Shown here: piece by piece, positions 1 through 6,061 of the stretch
Position numbering within the stretch: the stretch's first letter is position 1
How the letters are laid out: every line of letters begins with the position of its first letter
From: Actinomycetes bacterium
GTDB taxonomy: Bacteria > Actinomycetota > Actinomycetes > Actinomycetales > Cellulomonadaceae
Assembly (NCBI GenBank): GCA_023390875.1
Contig: JAEWCA010000460.1
Location: 1 to 13,285 of the forward strand
Reading direction: 5' to 3'
DNA length: 13,285 nt
The notes under the pieces: model-generated
What the model saw: only the letters and a program-made list of their open reading frames with translations
What the model was told of the DNA's origin: nothing
Databases searched by the model: none
Position numbers and translations under genes: made by a program

Positions 1-2
1 GC

Positions 3-110
3 CTGCACGGCGAGATCGGCCTGGTCCCTCCGACCGAGTTCGAGGAGAAGCACTACCGGCACAACCCCGCCCCGACTACCGTCGGCGCGTCAGTTCCGAG
101 CCTCCACTGA
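3..110 (+). pseudogene. IS3-family transposase (orfB), C-terminal fragment cut by the window edge
   Basis: The frame opening at base 3 reads 36 codons to a TGA at 108-110. The translation begins LHGEIGLVPPTEFEE and ends ASVPSLH, the signature tail of IS3-family OrfB transposases (DDE integrase fold): an 'H-x-x-I/L-G-x-x-P-P-x-E-F-E' motif followed by a short tail ending in SLH. The catalytic DDE residues lie upstream, outside the window, so whether the element is intact cannot be judged. The terminal inverted repeat should fall just after the stop, roughly 111-135, but I could not define it without the left end. The leftward gene reads into this fragment, which suggests the IS inserted into that gene's 3' end. 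Confidence 0.85.
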
Positions 111-981
111 ACCCGTCACGAGACACCATGTCGGAGAAGCGAGCATCAGGGTTGTGCCGTTCAGCGAGCTGGCGCACGGACCACTCGACCGGCCCGTGGT
201 TATCGTCAAGCAGCGGGAACGCGCCGGAGAGCCGCTTCAAGGCGATTCGGCACGACTCGAGGTCGCTGACCGGCCCGTGCCCGGCGACCTGAAACAACCC
301 GAAGGACCCCCTGCGTCTCAATGGCGCCGCGCGCCGCTCAAGCCGACGGAACCAAGGAGGGCGCTCCTGGCTCTCGACGTAGCCGATCGCCACCGCGAGC
401 GATGGGTCGACGCAACTCTCGATCGCGATTGCCTCGATTTGCTCGGCGAGCTCCGCTGGAAATGTGCGCTGGTCAGGGGTGCTGTCCCGAGTGCTCGTGA
501 CGAACGAAATCACGAGTACCGCGGCGAGAGCGGCTGCGACTAGATTTGCGATTACTTCGGCCGGTTGCGGCGCGTATTGATCAACGCGTGGGACGGTAGC
601 GACGGCCGCCCACGCGCACCCGGCCAGGCCGATGGCGATCGTGACCAGCACCAGGAGGCGAGGTGTGGTCAACGGCGGCGCGCCTGGCGCAACTCGTACT
701 GAAGCGTGAACCGACAGGGCGGTACTGGTGAGGGTGTACGCGGCAGCGCACAGCCACACGACCATTGTCGGGTCGCTCTGCGCGTAGATCCCGACGACGA
801 CGAAGACGAGGTACGGCGGCAGGAAGCGAAACATCACGTATCGCAGTCCGGTGCGCGAAAAGTACCGAGCGATCGACTCGGCGGGCCCGAAGTAGCTCTG
901 CGGCCAGGTAAGCTCAACGTGCCTGTAGATGAACACGAGCACCACGGTGCTCGACACCGCCCACGCGATCTCCGAAGCCAT
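76..981 (-). CDS. Multi-pass membrane protein with C-terminal lytic-transglycosylase-like domain, tail probably cut by IS
   Basis: 301 aa. About five hydrophobic segments fill the first half (residues near 7-19, 49-67, 72-92, 108-130 and 142-163). A soluble C-terminal domain from about 175 resembles the SLT/goose-lysozyme fold: VDPSLAVAIG followed by YVESQE (candidate catalytic Glu203), a basic insert, then GSFGLFQV (225-232), matching the family pattern E-S...G-x-x-G-L-x-Q. The family cleaves peptidoglycan glycan strands. Here the domain would be tethered to the membrane, as expected for cell-wall remodelling or a conjugation-type apparatus, though no conjugation genes are visible. ATG at 979-981 has GAGG about 8 bases upstream. 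The last dozen or so residues are antisense to the IS transposase, so the native C-terminus was probably replaced. The membrane segments and SLT-like motif are visible; the enzymatic role is inferred. Confidence 0.6.
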   Translation of the reverse strand: MASEIAWAVSSTVVLVFIYRHVELTWPQSYFGPAESIARYFSRTGLRYVMFRFLPPYLVFVVVGIYAQSDPTMVVWLCAAAYTLTSTALSVHASVRVAPGAPPLTTPRLLVLVTIAIGLAGCAWAAVATVPRVDQYAPQPAEVIANLVAAALAAVLVISFVTSTRDSTPDQRTFPAELAEQIEAIAIESCVDPSLAVAIGYVESQERPPWFRRLERRAAPLRRRGSFGLFQVAGHGPVSDLESCRIALKRLSGAFPLLDDNHGPVEWSVRQLAERHNPDARFSDMVSRDGFSGGSELTRRR

Positions 982-1078
982 GCCGTCCTCGTCTCAACCG
1001 GTCGCAAGCAACCCAACAGAGTCGCACGGCGCGGGCCGGGGCCAGGCGAAGAACCGCACCGTGCTGCTCAGGACGCAT

Positions 1079-1919
1079 TCAACTCGAGCGCCGGCCGAGG
1101 CGTCGGACTCGTCCGACTGACGGGGCGGAACCCGGGCTACGACAGTTGTTGACGCGGGTCGGCGGACCATGCCTCCCTTCCCGGGCGGTCATCGGAGAGG
1201 CCGGGGAGGGTGACCCGGGGTCCGGGAACGTCGGCATGCGTTCCATCGCCACCCAGGGCGCCTCTGAGAACAGGTGGCCGTAGAGGTCCATGGTCATCGT
1301 GGCGGTGGCGTGGCCGAGGATCACCGCCTTCACGTCGGCGCCGGCGGCGATGAGCAGTGAGGCGGCCGTGTGGCGCAGGTCGTGGATCGTCGTGCCGACG
1401 AGGCTGACGGCTCGGGTCGTCTCGGTCCAGCGCGAGCGGGTCCAGAAGTTGGTGTTGGTCCAGATCCCTCCGGTCGAGCTGGGGAACAGGTACGAGCCTG
1501 AGGGCGCGTTCTCGATCCGGTGCCGGACCTAGGTCTCGAGCGTCGGCGGACTGGCACGGTGCGGGTCTGATGCGTCTTCGTCGGACCGAAGGCCGCGCCG
1601 CTGGCCTTCTTCGACTGCGGTGCTGCCCGGTGGATGCGCACGCCAAGGCCGTGCGGTGTCTGGACGACATCGTCGACCCGCAGCGCGCACATCTCCGAGA
1701 ATCGGCACCCGGCCAAGCCGAGGAAGAGGACGACCGGCCGCAGTTGGGCGGAATGGCGTCAGCGAGCTAGCCCAGCTGCTCCGCGCGGAGCCAGTGCGGC
1801 TCGCGCTTGGTCGTGCCCTTGGGGAGTGGGATCGACCAGGCGACATTGACCGAGACCCGCCTGTCGCCGTACATGACCACTTCGCCCACAGGGGTCTCCT
1901 TCACTGAGATGCCCCTCAT
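1079..1919 (-). pseudogene. Tyrosine recombinase (phage-type integrase), decayed
   Basis: Pieces of one integrase are spread over three frames. Reading leftwards: PKGTTKREPHWLRAEQLG (linker before the catalytic domain), a TAG at 1767-1769, LADAIPP, a frame change, VVLFLGLAGCRFSEM (box I, Arg plus Glu), PTKTHQTRTVPV, another frame change near 1550, PPTLET, a TAG near 1526, YLFPSSTGG, HDLRHTAASLL (box II, HxxR) and LGHATATMTMDLYGHLF (box III His and the nucleophilic Tyr). All catalytic residues can be read, but at least two frameshifts and two nonsense codons separate them. The N-terminal arm-binding and core-binding regions were not found beyond about 1919. It presumably once integrated the island whose attR is at 5437-5480. 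Sequencing error is an unlikely cause given the number of lesions. Outer boundaries are approximate. Confidence 0.8.
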
Positions 1920-2165
1920 CCTGCCGCCGCTCGCGACGCGGTCACTCGGCAGGGGAGCGAGGACGCCGGCGGAGCGATGACGGCTCGACTCTTCTTGCAC
2001 CGCGTGCCGAAGTCGATGCGATGCTGGCCAGGAGCCGACCCTCGCCGAAGCGGAGATGTCGCCGGTATCGGATGCAGAACCTCGCCGCTCGCGGCGCCAG
2101 GTCAGGACTACTACCACCTGGCGAATCGCGCGCGGATCGCACTGGACCACGTGTACAAATGTCCT
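1920..2165. other. Intergenic stretch between integrase remnant and operon A
   Basis: I see no supportable gene here. Open frames cross it on both strands, but none carries a recognisable motif or ribosome-binding site. It probably contains eroded sequence that once encoded the integrase N-terminus. At its right end, TACAAA at 2154-2159 lies 6 bases before the ATG at 2166. This could be a -10 element for a leaderless transcript, but no convincing -35 was found. Confidence 0.35.
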
Positions 2166-3032
2166 ATGGATGGCTTGACAGCCGGTCGCCCCGAGAGCGC
2201 ACTGGAAGACCCTTGGCAAGGGAAGGATGCCACATTCGCATCCGCGCGCCTGGATGGCCAGGAACTGGTCGACGCCGAGTATAGACATTGTACGTTCATC
2301 AACGTGAGTTTCAAGAGTGCAAAGTTGACTCGTTCACGGTTCATCGACTGCATCTTTGTCGATTGCTATTTTCGCCAAAGTGACCTGCGTCAGTCAAGCT
2401 TTACGGGATGCCGATTCGTCGACTGCCTATTCTCAAAGGTCGCAATAGTTGCATCGGACTTTCGATATGCGCGATTCCGTGGCTGCCATCCTTCTTTTGC
2501 GGACTTTTCCACTTCAATGCCTATCGAGCCAAACCTAAGGATCGAAGTCGCTGAGCAGTGTGCAATCGCGGCCGAGCAGGCGGGCGATGTCGGCGATGCG
2601 AGACGCTATCGGCTGGCCGTCATAGAGGCGCGCAACCTCCATTTGCGAGCGGCGGTGGCGGGCGAAACTCAGTGGTATCGGGATCATTTCGATACGATCG
2701 CGCGGTTGAGTGCGGTCGCCGAACTCGCGTGGCATCGACTGAACCGCGCGCTTTGGCTCCACGGTGAAAGTGCGCGGCGGTTGCTGGGATCGCTGCTCCT
2801 ATTCCTCCTCGTCCTATTCCCGGTCATTAACTACATCGCATTGGGGCCCGGCAATCCACTATCGGAAGTGTTCTGGTGGGGCGTTGGAAACTTTCTGTCG
2901 CTCGATCTCGTAGATCTTGCCGGCGAGGCAACTGGAGGCGCTCTAGTCGCAGCGTCGATGGAGGCCGCGATTGGCGTCTTGTTCTTCGGTCTATTCGTGA
3001 CGGTCCTCATCAAGAGGCTTTCGAAGCGATGA
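2166..3032 (+). CDS. Pentapeptide-repeat protein fused to a two-helix ion-channel-like membrane module
   Basis: 288 aa from ATG 2166, preferred over an in-frame start at 1977 because the extra N-terminus is low-complexity and its composition differs from the rest. Residues about 29-118 are pentapeptide repeats with F/L every fifth residue (CTFINVSF, SRFIDCIF, CRFVDCLF), a right-handed beta-helix. A charged helical linker follows (120-195, AEQAGDVGDARRYR). The C-terminus has TM1 (about 206-226), a loop with an aromatic amphipathic stretch (FWWGVGNFLSL, 236-246) and TM2 (about 258-283) beginning SMEAAIGVLFFGLF. This helix-loop-helix layout, with Glu near the start of the second helix, resembles the Ion_trans_2 channel module, but no TxGYG potassium filter is present. 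It overlaps the nucleotidyltransferase by ATGA. GC content is visibly lower than in the chromosomal genes. Likely a membrane effector; this is inferred from architecture and linkage. Confidence 0.72.
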   Translation: MDGLTAGRPESALEDPWQGKDATFASARLDGQELVDAEYRHCTFINVSFKSAKLTRSRFIDCIFVDCYFRQSDLRQSSFTGCRFVDCLFSKVAIVASDFRYARFRGCHPSFADFSTSMPIEPNLRIEVAEQCAIAAEQAGDVGDARRYRLAVIEARNLHLRAAVAGETQWYRDHFDTIARLSAVAELAWHRLNRALWLHGESARRLLGSLLLFLLVLFPVINYIALGPGNPLSEVFWWGVGNFLSLDLVDLAGEATGGALVAASMEAAIGVLFFGLFVTVLIKRLSKR

Positions 3033-3703
3033 CCGAGGATGCGTTGTGGCTATACGGGTCCGTGGCGCGAGGGTCCCAGGTCGAGACCAGTGATCTTGAC
3101 GTCCTTTGGATCACGGATGCTGATGATGGTGGCGCGCCGGATACCCGGCGGCTTGTGAACTTGCCGCAGTATGAGCACCTCGCCGTACGCCGGTACTCGT
3201 GGTTCGAAGTATCAAGCATGGCGTCGTACGGATCGCTATTTCTCCTACATGTTGCAACTGAGGGTCGGCCAATGGCGAACGGTCATGGCTCGAGCCGGTT
3301 CAATGAGATCCTGAGGAGTCTGCCGCCCTACACTCGATCGAAGCAAGATATTGCGGGATTTGCGGTCGCGTTATCCGATTCGGAGTCTGCGATCGACGAT
3401 GGTGGGGATCCGGCATTTGAACTAGGCATCATTGCAACCGTGATTCGCCACGCCTCAATCCTCGCGACACACCTCCTGGGATCCGTCATATTCGAGCGCG
3501 AACAATCGATTACCCGAGCGTTCCTGGGTCTCGGGATGCATGCTGACGTCGCTGCGAGTGCTGTTTCGCTCTACGAATTCCGGCTTGCTGAAGCCAGGGG
3601 CATACCACTCCATAGAGAGGCGACGGGTTATCTGGCGCGCGAGTCAATTGCGGTAGCCACAGAGCTTATTCACCGGATGGAGGCATTGCATGCTGGCTCG
3701 TGA
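3029..3703 (+). CDS. Minimal Pol-beta-superfamily nucleotidyltransferase (MNT-like)
   Basis: 224 aa from ATG 3029, which overlaps the preceding stop as ATGA and implies translational coupling. An in-frame start at 2876 would lie inside the upstream gene and was rejected. The N-terminus carries the superfamily signature: LYGSVARG (GS at 10-11) then SDLDVLWI with metal-binding Asp22 and Asp24. The next strand reads HLAVRRYSW and has no acidic residue where the third carboxylate usually sits, so activity may be altered. SYGSLFLLHVATEG (66-79) is the helix after the catalytic core, and the C-terminal half (about 110-224) is helical. The family transfers nucleotidyl groups to proteins, RNA or small molecules; MNT toxin-antitoxin antitoxins AMPylate a HEPN partner. 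No HEPN Rx4-6H motif is visible in the neighbours, so the target is unknown. Confidence 0.8.
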   Translation: MTEDALWLYGSVARGSQVETSDLDVLWITDADDGGAPDTRRLVNLPQYEHLAVRRYSWFEVSSMASYGSLFLLHVATEGRPMANGHGSSRFNEILRSLPPYTRSKQDIAGFAVALSDSESAIDDGGDPAFELGIIATVIRHASILATHLLGSVIFEREQSITRAFLGLGMHADVAASAVSLYEFRLAEARGIPLHREATGYLARESIAVATELIHRMEALHAGS

Positions 3704-3992
3704 AAGGTTGGATCGCCGACTCGACGTCTTACTGGGCTCGGACCTCTCCCCGGATGTGGCGTACCCGGCACGGGCTCGGCTCGGGAGAGTCGTACGTGAA
3801 GCCCTGACGTGGATCGACGACGCCCCAGTTGAGGTGAGCCAACGAGCCCGACCGATCGTGCTGCACCTTGCCGGGCTGTCCTCGCGGATCCTTCAGCCGA
3901 GCGAGCCCTTCGACGGCCGATGGCAAGAGCAATGGCACGAGGCACGGGTTGCGGCGCAAGAACTGCGGCTGGTGCTCCGAACGGCCGACTAA
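3690..3992 (+). CDS. 100-aa hypothetical protein, third gene of the nucleotidyltransferase operon
   Basis: 100 aa, not recognised. The ATG at 3690 lies inside the end of the nucleotidyltransferase gene (14-bp overlap), the usual arrangement for coupled translation. The sequence is rich in Arg, Ala and Leu and predicts as mostly helical, with no membrane segment, signal peptide, cysteine cluster or HEPN RxxxxH motif. It could be a small partner or substrate that docks on the nucleotidyltransferase, by analogy with two-gene MNT modules, or simply a divergent regulator. The frame is supported by the overlap and by codon use with high GC at third positions. Confidence 0.6.
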   Translation: MLARERLDRRLDVLLGSDLSPDVAYPARARLGRVVREALTWIDDAPVEVSQRARPIVLHLAGLSSRILQPSEPFDGRWQEQWHEARVAAQELRLVLRTAD

Positions 3993-4120
3993 CTGAGAGG
4001 TGCAGGGCCGAGTTGCGACAGGTGCCTCTACGTCGCCGTCGCACCGTTTGGCCCGGCCTCGCGGCATGTGGGCGCCCCATGGGAGGGTCTCGACATCAGC
4101 CCACACAGGAGGAACTCAGC

Positions 4121-4507
4121 GTGTCCAAGACCAGAGTGTTCATCAGCTACGACTACGACCACGACCAGGATCTCAAGACGCTGCTCCTCGGTCAGGCCGC
4201 GAACCCGGACTCCCCGTTCGAGATCGCAGACTGGTCGATCAAGATCGCCTCGCCGACTTGGCGCGCGGAGGCGAAGCGCCGCATTCAGGCGAGCAGCACG
4301 GTGGCTGTCATCTGTGGGCTTAGCACCCACACCGCCGCCGGCGTCGCGGCGGAAGTGACGATCGCTCAGGAACTCGGGAAGCCGTACTTCCTCCTTGCGG
4401 GACGCGCCCAGGGGACGAACCGAAAGCCCACGTCCGCGTTGCCGTCGGACAAGCTTTACACGTGGTCGTGGGCCAATCTGAAGGCGCTCACTGCGGGCTC
4501 GAGGTGA
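4121..4507 (+). CDS. TIR-like protein of the Thoeris ThsB type (DUF1863/MTH538 family)
   Basis: 128 aa from GTG 4121, chosen because AGGAGG ends 8 bases upstream and the protein then begins directly with the first TIR strand. Visible features are RVFISYDYDHDQDLKTLL (5-22), SPFEIADWSI (31-40), a helix with RIQASSTVAVICG (54-66) and AAGVAAEVTIAQELGKP (72-88), which holds Glu78, the likely catalytic position. This is the TIR-like family that includes Thoeris ThsB. Those proteins sense phage infection and make cyclic ADP-ribose-type signals from NAD+. No ThsA (SIR2-SLOG) or TM-macro effector is nearby; the next gene encodes a membrane protein that could take that role. Overlap with the next gene is GTGA. 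Family assignment is strong; the signalling role is inferred from the family. Confidence 0.88.
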   Translation: MSKTRVFISYDYDHDQDLKTLLLGQAANPDSPFEIADWSIKIASPTWRAEAKRRIQASSTVAVICGLSTHTAAGVAAEVTIAQELGKPYFLLAGRAQGTNRKPTSALPSDKLYTWSWANLKALTAGSR

Positions 4508-4968
4508 CGAGCTCGGGCGAGGGGCGCGACCCGGCCACGCTCGACCTCTACAAGTTCGCCGCTGAGATGGCCGATCGGGTCTCGGCACGTCGGGGCGCGA
4601 CCAACTCCTACTTTCTGACCCTCCAAAGCGGGCTGATCGCCACCCTGGGCTTCTTGACGAGCGGCGAGTCTCCGGCCGATCGATGGGTGTTGATGGCGGT
4701 GTGCGCGGCCGGCGCAGCAACGTCGCTTACGTGGTTTCTCCTACTCCGGAGTTACCGTGACCTCAATAGGGCAAAGTACGACGTGATCCTGGAGATCGAG
4801 AAGTTGCTACCCCATCGAGTCTTCGGAGACGAGTGGACCTCGCTCAAGAAGGACCCCGTCAAGAGGTGGCGGCCCAGGTACGCCGAGCTGGGGACCGTCG
4901 AACGCGTCGTGCCCATCCTGTTTGCCGCAATGAACATTGCTCTCGCCGCGTACCTGGGATCGACATGA
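4504..4968 (+). CDS. RipA-family (octameric, 8xMP-like) integral membrane protein
   Basis: 154 aa from GTG 4504, which overlaps the TIR stop as GTGA; an in-frame GTG at 4462 would overlap much further. An N-terminal amphipathic segment LYKFAAEMADRVSARRG (15-31) leads into TM1 (about 35-52), TM2 (about 61-82), a cytosolic-type block SYRDLNRAKYDVILEIEKLLP (83-103) with DEW at 109-111, and TM3 (about 132-151). This resembles the small RipA-family membrane proteins that I recall being frequently encoded next to TIR-like genes. The family is named after Francisella RipA and its members are thought to form octamers. By position it is the best candidate for the effector responding to the TIR product, for example through membrane disruption. 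The family call rests on memory of the pattern; the role is inferred. Confidence 0.72.
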   Translation: MTSSGEGRDPATLDLYKFAAEMADRVSARRGATNSYFLTLQSGLIATLGFLTSGESPADRWVLMAVCAAGAATSLTWFLLLRSYRDLNRAKYDVILEIEKLLPHRVFGDEWTSLKKDPVKRWRPRYAELGTVERVVPILFAAMNIALAAYLGST

Positions 4969-5258
4969 CCTATCTCGATGACGATGCAGCGACCATCCGC
5001 GCACACCTCTCCGAAGGCGTGCAGGTGCCGGACGACGCCGACGACCTATTTCGGCTCTATGCGGTGCTCGCCCGGGTAAAGGGGAGTGCGGTCACTGACG
5101 AGGACGTACACGATGCCTGGGTGGCATGGATGTTGTCGCGAGGCGAGACGAGCGACGCGATGGTGCCCTTCGACAGGCTGAAGGCGCGTGTCCAGGCGCA
5201 AGACGCCCCGTTTGCCCAAGCGATCCGTTCAGCAACTCAAGGACACGCTCGGTCGTAG
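4965..5258 (+). CDS. Small conserved protein, third gene of the TIR-RipA operon (DUF7701-like)
   Basis: 97 aa from ATG 4965, overlapping the previous stop as ATGA. The protein is acidic and soluble: YLDDDAATIRAHL at the N-terminus, DDLFRLYAVLARVKG (27-40), DVHDAWVAWML (48-58), VPFDRLKARV (67-76). It has no membrane segment, and Trp52 and Trp55 sit in what looks like a helix. The pattern (YLD, LFRLYAVL, VHDAW) matches a small family I associate tentatively with DUF7701, found beside RipA-like membrane proteins. No biochemical function is known to me. A regulatory or inhibitory subunit that holds the membrane protein in check is one possibility. The frame ends 178 bases before the island's attR. 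Confidence 0.65.
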   Translation: MTYLDDDAATIRAHLSEGVQVPDDADDLFRLYAVLARVKGSAVTDEDVHDAWVAWMLSRGETSDAMVPFDRLKARVQAQDAPFAQAIRSATQGHARS

Positions 5259-5436
5259 CAGGGGAGTTGACCGCGCGCTTCTAGCTAGGGCTGCTCCCAC
5301 TGGGCGCGGTGCTCGGACGCGGTGGCCTTCAGCGTCGTCAGCGTATGGTCAGCTGGAGTCCGAAATCACTGGCATCTCGCGCGGCTCGCGCATCTATTTC
5401 CGCAGGTCAGCGAGCCTTGCGCCCGCCGGGGTCGAA

Positions 5437-5480
5437 CTCCTAAAGCGGGTGTTGGCAGTTCGAATCTGCCCAGGCGCACC
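5437..5480 (+). other. attR: 3' fragment of tRNA-Arg(CCU), right end of the genomic island
   Basis: Positions 5437-5443 form a 7-base anticodon loop CTCCTAA with anticodon CCT at 5439-5441. Then come a 3' anticodon-stem strand AGCGG (5444-5448), a 5-base variable loop GTGTT, a perfect T arm (GGCAG 5454-5458, TTCGAAT, CTGCC 5466-5470), the 3' acceptor strand CAGGCGC (5471-5477), discriminator A5478 and CC. The 5' half is missing: 5432-5436 (TCGAA) cannot pair with AGCGG and no GCGCCTG acceptor strand lies upstream. A tRNA 3' end without its 5' half is the standard footprint of tyrosine-integrase insertion into a tRNA gene, with crossover near the anticodon loop. Orientation places the element to the left and the chromosome to the right. 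Confidence 0.8.
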
Positions 5481-5610
5481 GAGAATCACCGCACCTCCGA
5501 CGCCCCTCCGCGGCGCCGACGTGCGCGACGCCCGCGGGTGCTGTGCCTGTGGTCGGTGAGCACACCGCAAGCGCGGTGAGCCCAGTCCGAGGGCGTGGCC
5601 GGACAGCCGG
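5481..5610. other. Intergenic region right of attR with a weak hairpin
   Basis: Together with 5259-5436 to the left of attR, this gene-free stretch totals about 350 bases and I see no ORF I would support in it. CACCGC (5563-5568) and GCGGTG (5573-5578) form a 6-bp hairpin with an AAGC loop. It lies downstream of the leftward operon ending at 5611 and could be its terminator, but it has no T tract. Confidence 0.35.
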
Positions 5611-6057
5611 CTAGGAGCGGGCGGCCGCTGCAGCAGCGACGATGTACGGCGCGCTGACGAACGCGACCCCGGCTGCGTCGGCGAGCGCGGTCATGTGCTC
5701 GACCTCGCTGGGCGTGAGGAAGACGCCGGCGGGGTCCTTCTCGCCGTCGTCGTTGCGGCCGGACTGGTGCCAGAGCGTGGCGGCACCGAGCTGCCGGGCC
5801 TCCGCCAGCAGACCGGGCAGCTCTGCCGCGGGCCGGTGGCTGTAGATGATGTCCGCCCGTTCGGGCAGTGTCGTGGCGGGGCTCGTCTCCGGATGACCGT
5901 CGACCAGTCGCATGACGTAGAGGTCGTGCGGGTCGGGGCCGCCCTGGAAGGTGACGTCGAGGCCCGCGAGGACGAGGGCGTGGGGAACGTCGTCGGAGGG
6001 CCAGTCGTGGAGCACCGCCGTCCTGGCAGAGCGCAGGATCTCGATGGGGTCCGTCAT
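5611..6057 (-). CDS. CoA-binding-domain (Rossmann-fold) family protein
   Basis: 148 aa, ATG at 6055-6057, with AGAAGG just upstream and only 4 bases after the previous stop, so it is the last gene of a leftward operon. TAVLHDWPSDDVPHALVLAG (13-32) occupies the first beta-alpha unit, and DLYVMRLVDG, ADIIYSHRPAAEL and GAATLWHQSGRNDDGEKDP follow the CoA_binding_2 layout, in which a late strand reads like xxLWxQxG. The canonical glycine-rich nucleotide loop at the N-terminus is not evident, so ligand binding is uncertain. No specific reaction is assigned. An alternative is an uncharacterised Rossmann-like protein of the same superfamily. Confidence 0.6.
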   Translation of the reverse strand: MTDPIEILRSARTAVLHDWPSDDVPHALVLAGLDVTFQGGPDPHDLYVMRLVDGHPETSPATTLPERADIIYSHRPAAELPGLLAEARQLGAATLWHQSGRNDDGEKDPAGVFLTPSEVEHMTALADAAGVAFVSAPYIVAAAAAARS

Positions 6058-6061
6058 CCTT

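Noticed and set aside
1767..1919. Separate 50-aa gene on the minus strand
   Set aside because: Its end (EPHWLRAEQLG) continues, after a TAG, directly into LADAIPP and the integrase catalytic domain, so it is part of the integrase pseudogene.
1977..2165. Longer N-terminus for the pentapeptide protein
   Set aside because: The extra residues are unlike the rest of the protein, have no ribosome-binding site and lie in sequence that looks like integrase debris.
3690..3992. HEPN toxin partner for the nucleotidyltransferase
   Set aside because: No Rx4-6H motif is present in this protein or in the pentapeptide protein, so a standard HEPN-MNT pair is not supported.
5395..5480. Intact tRNA gene
   Set aside because: The anticodon loop and T arm are good, but there is no D arm, no 5' acceptor strand and no pairing 5' anticodon-stem strand, so it is a fragment.
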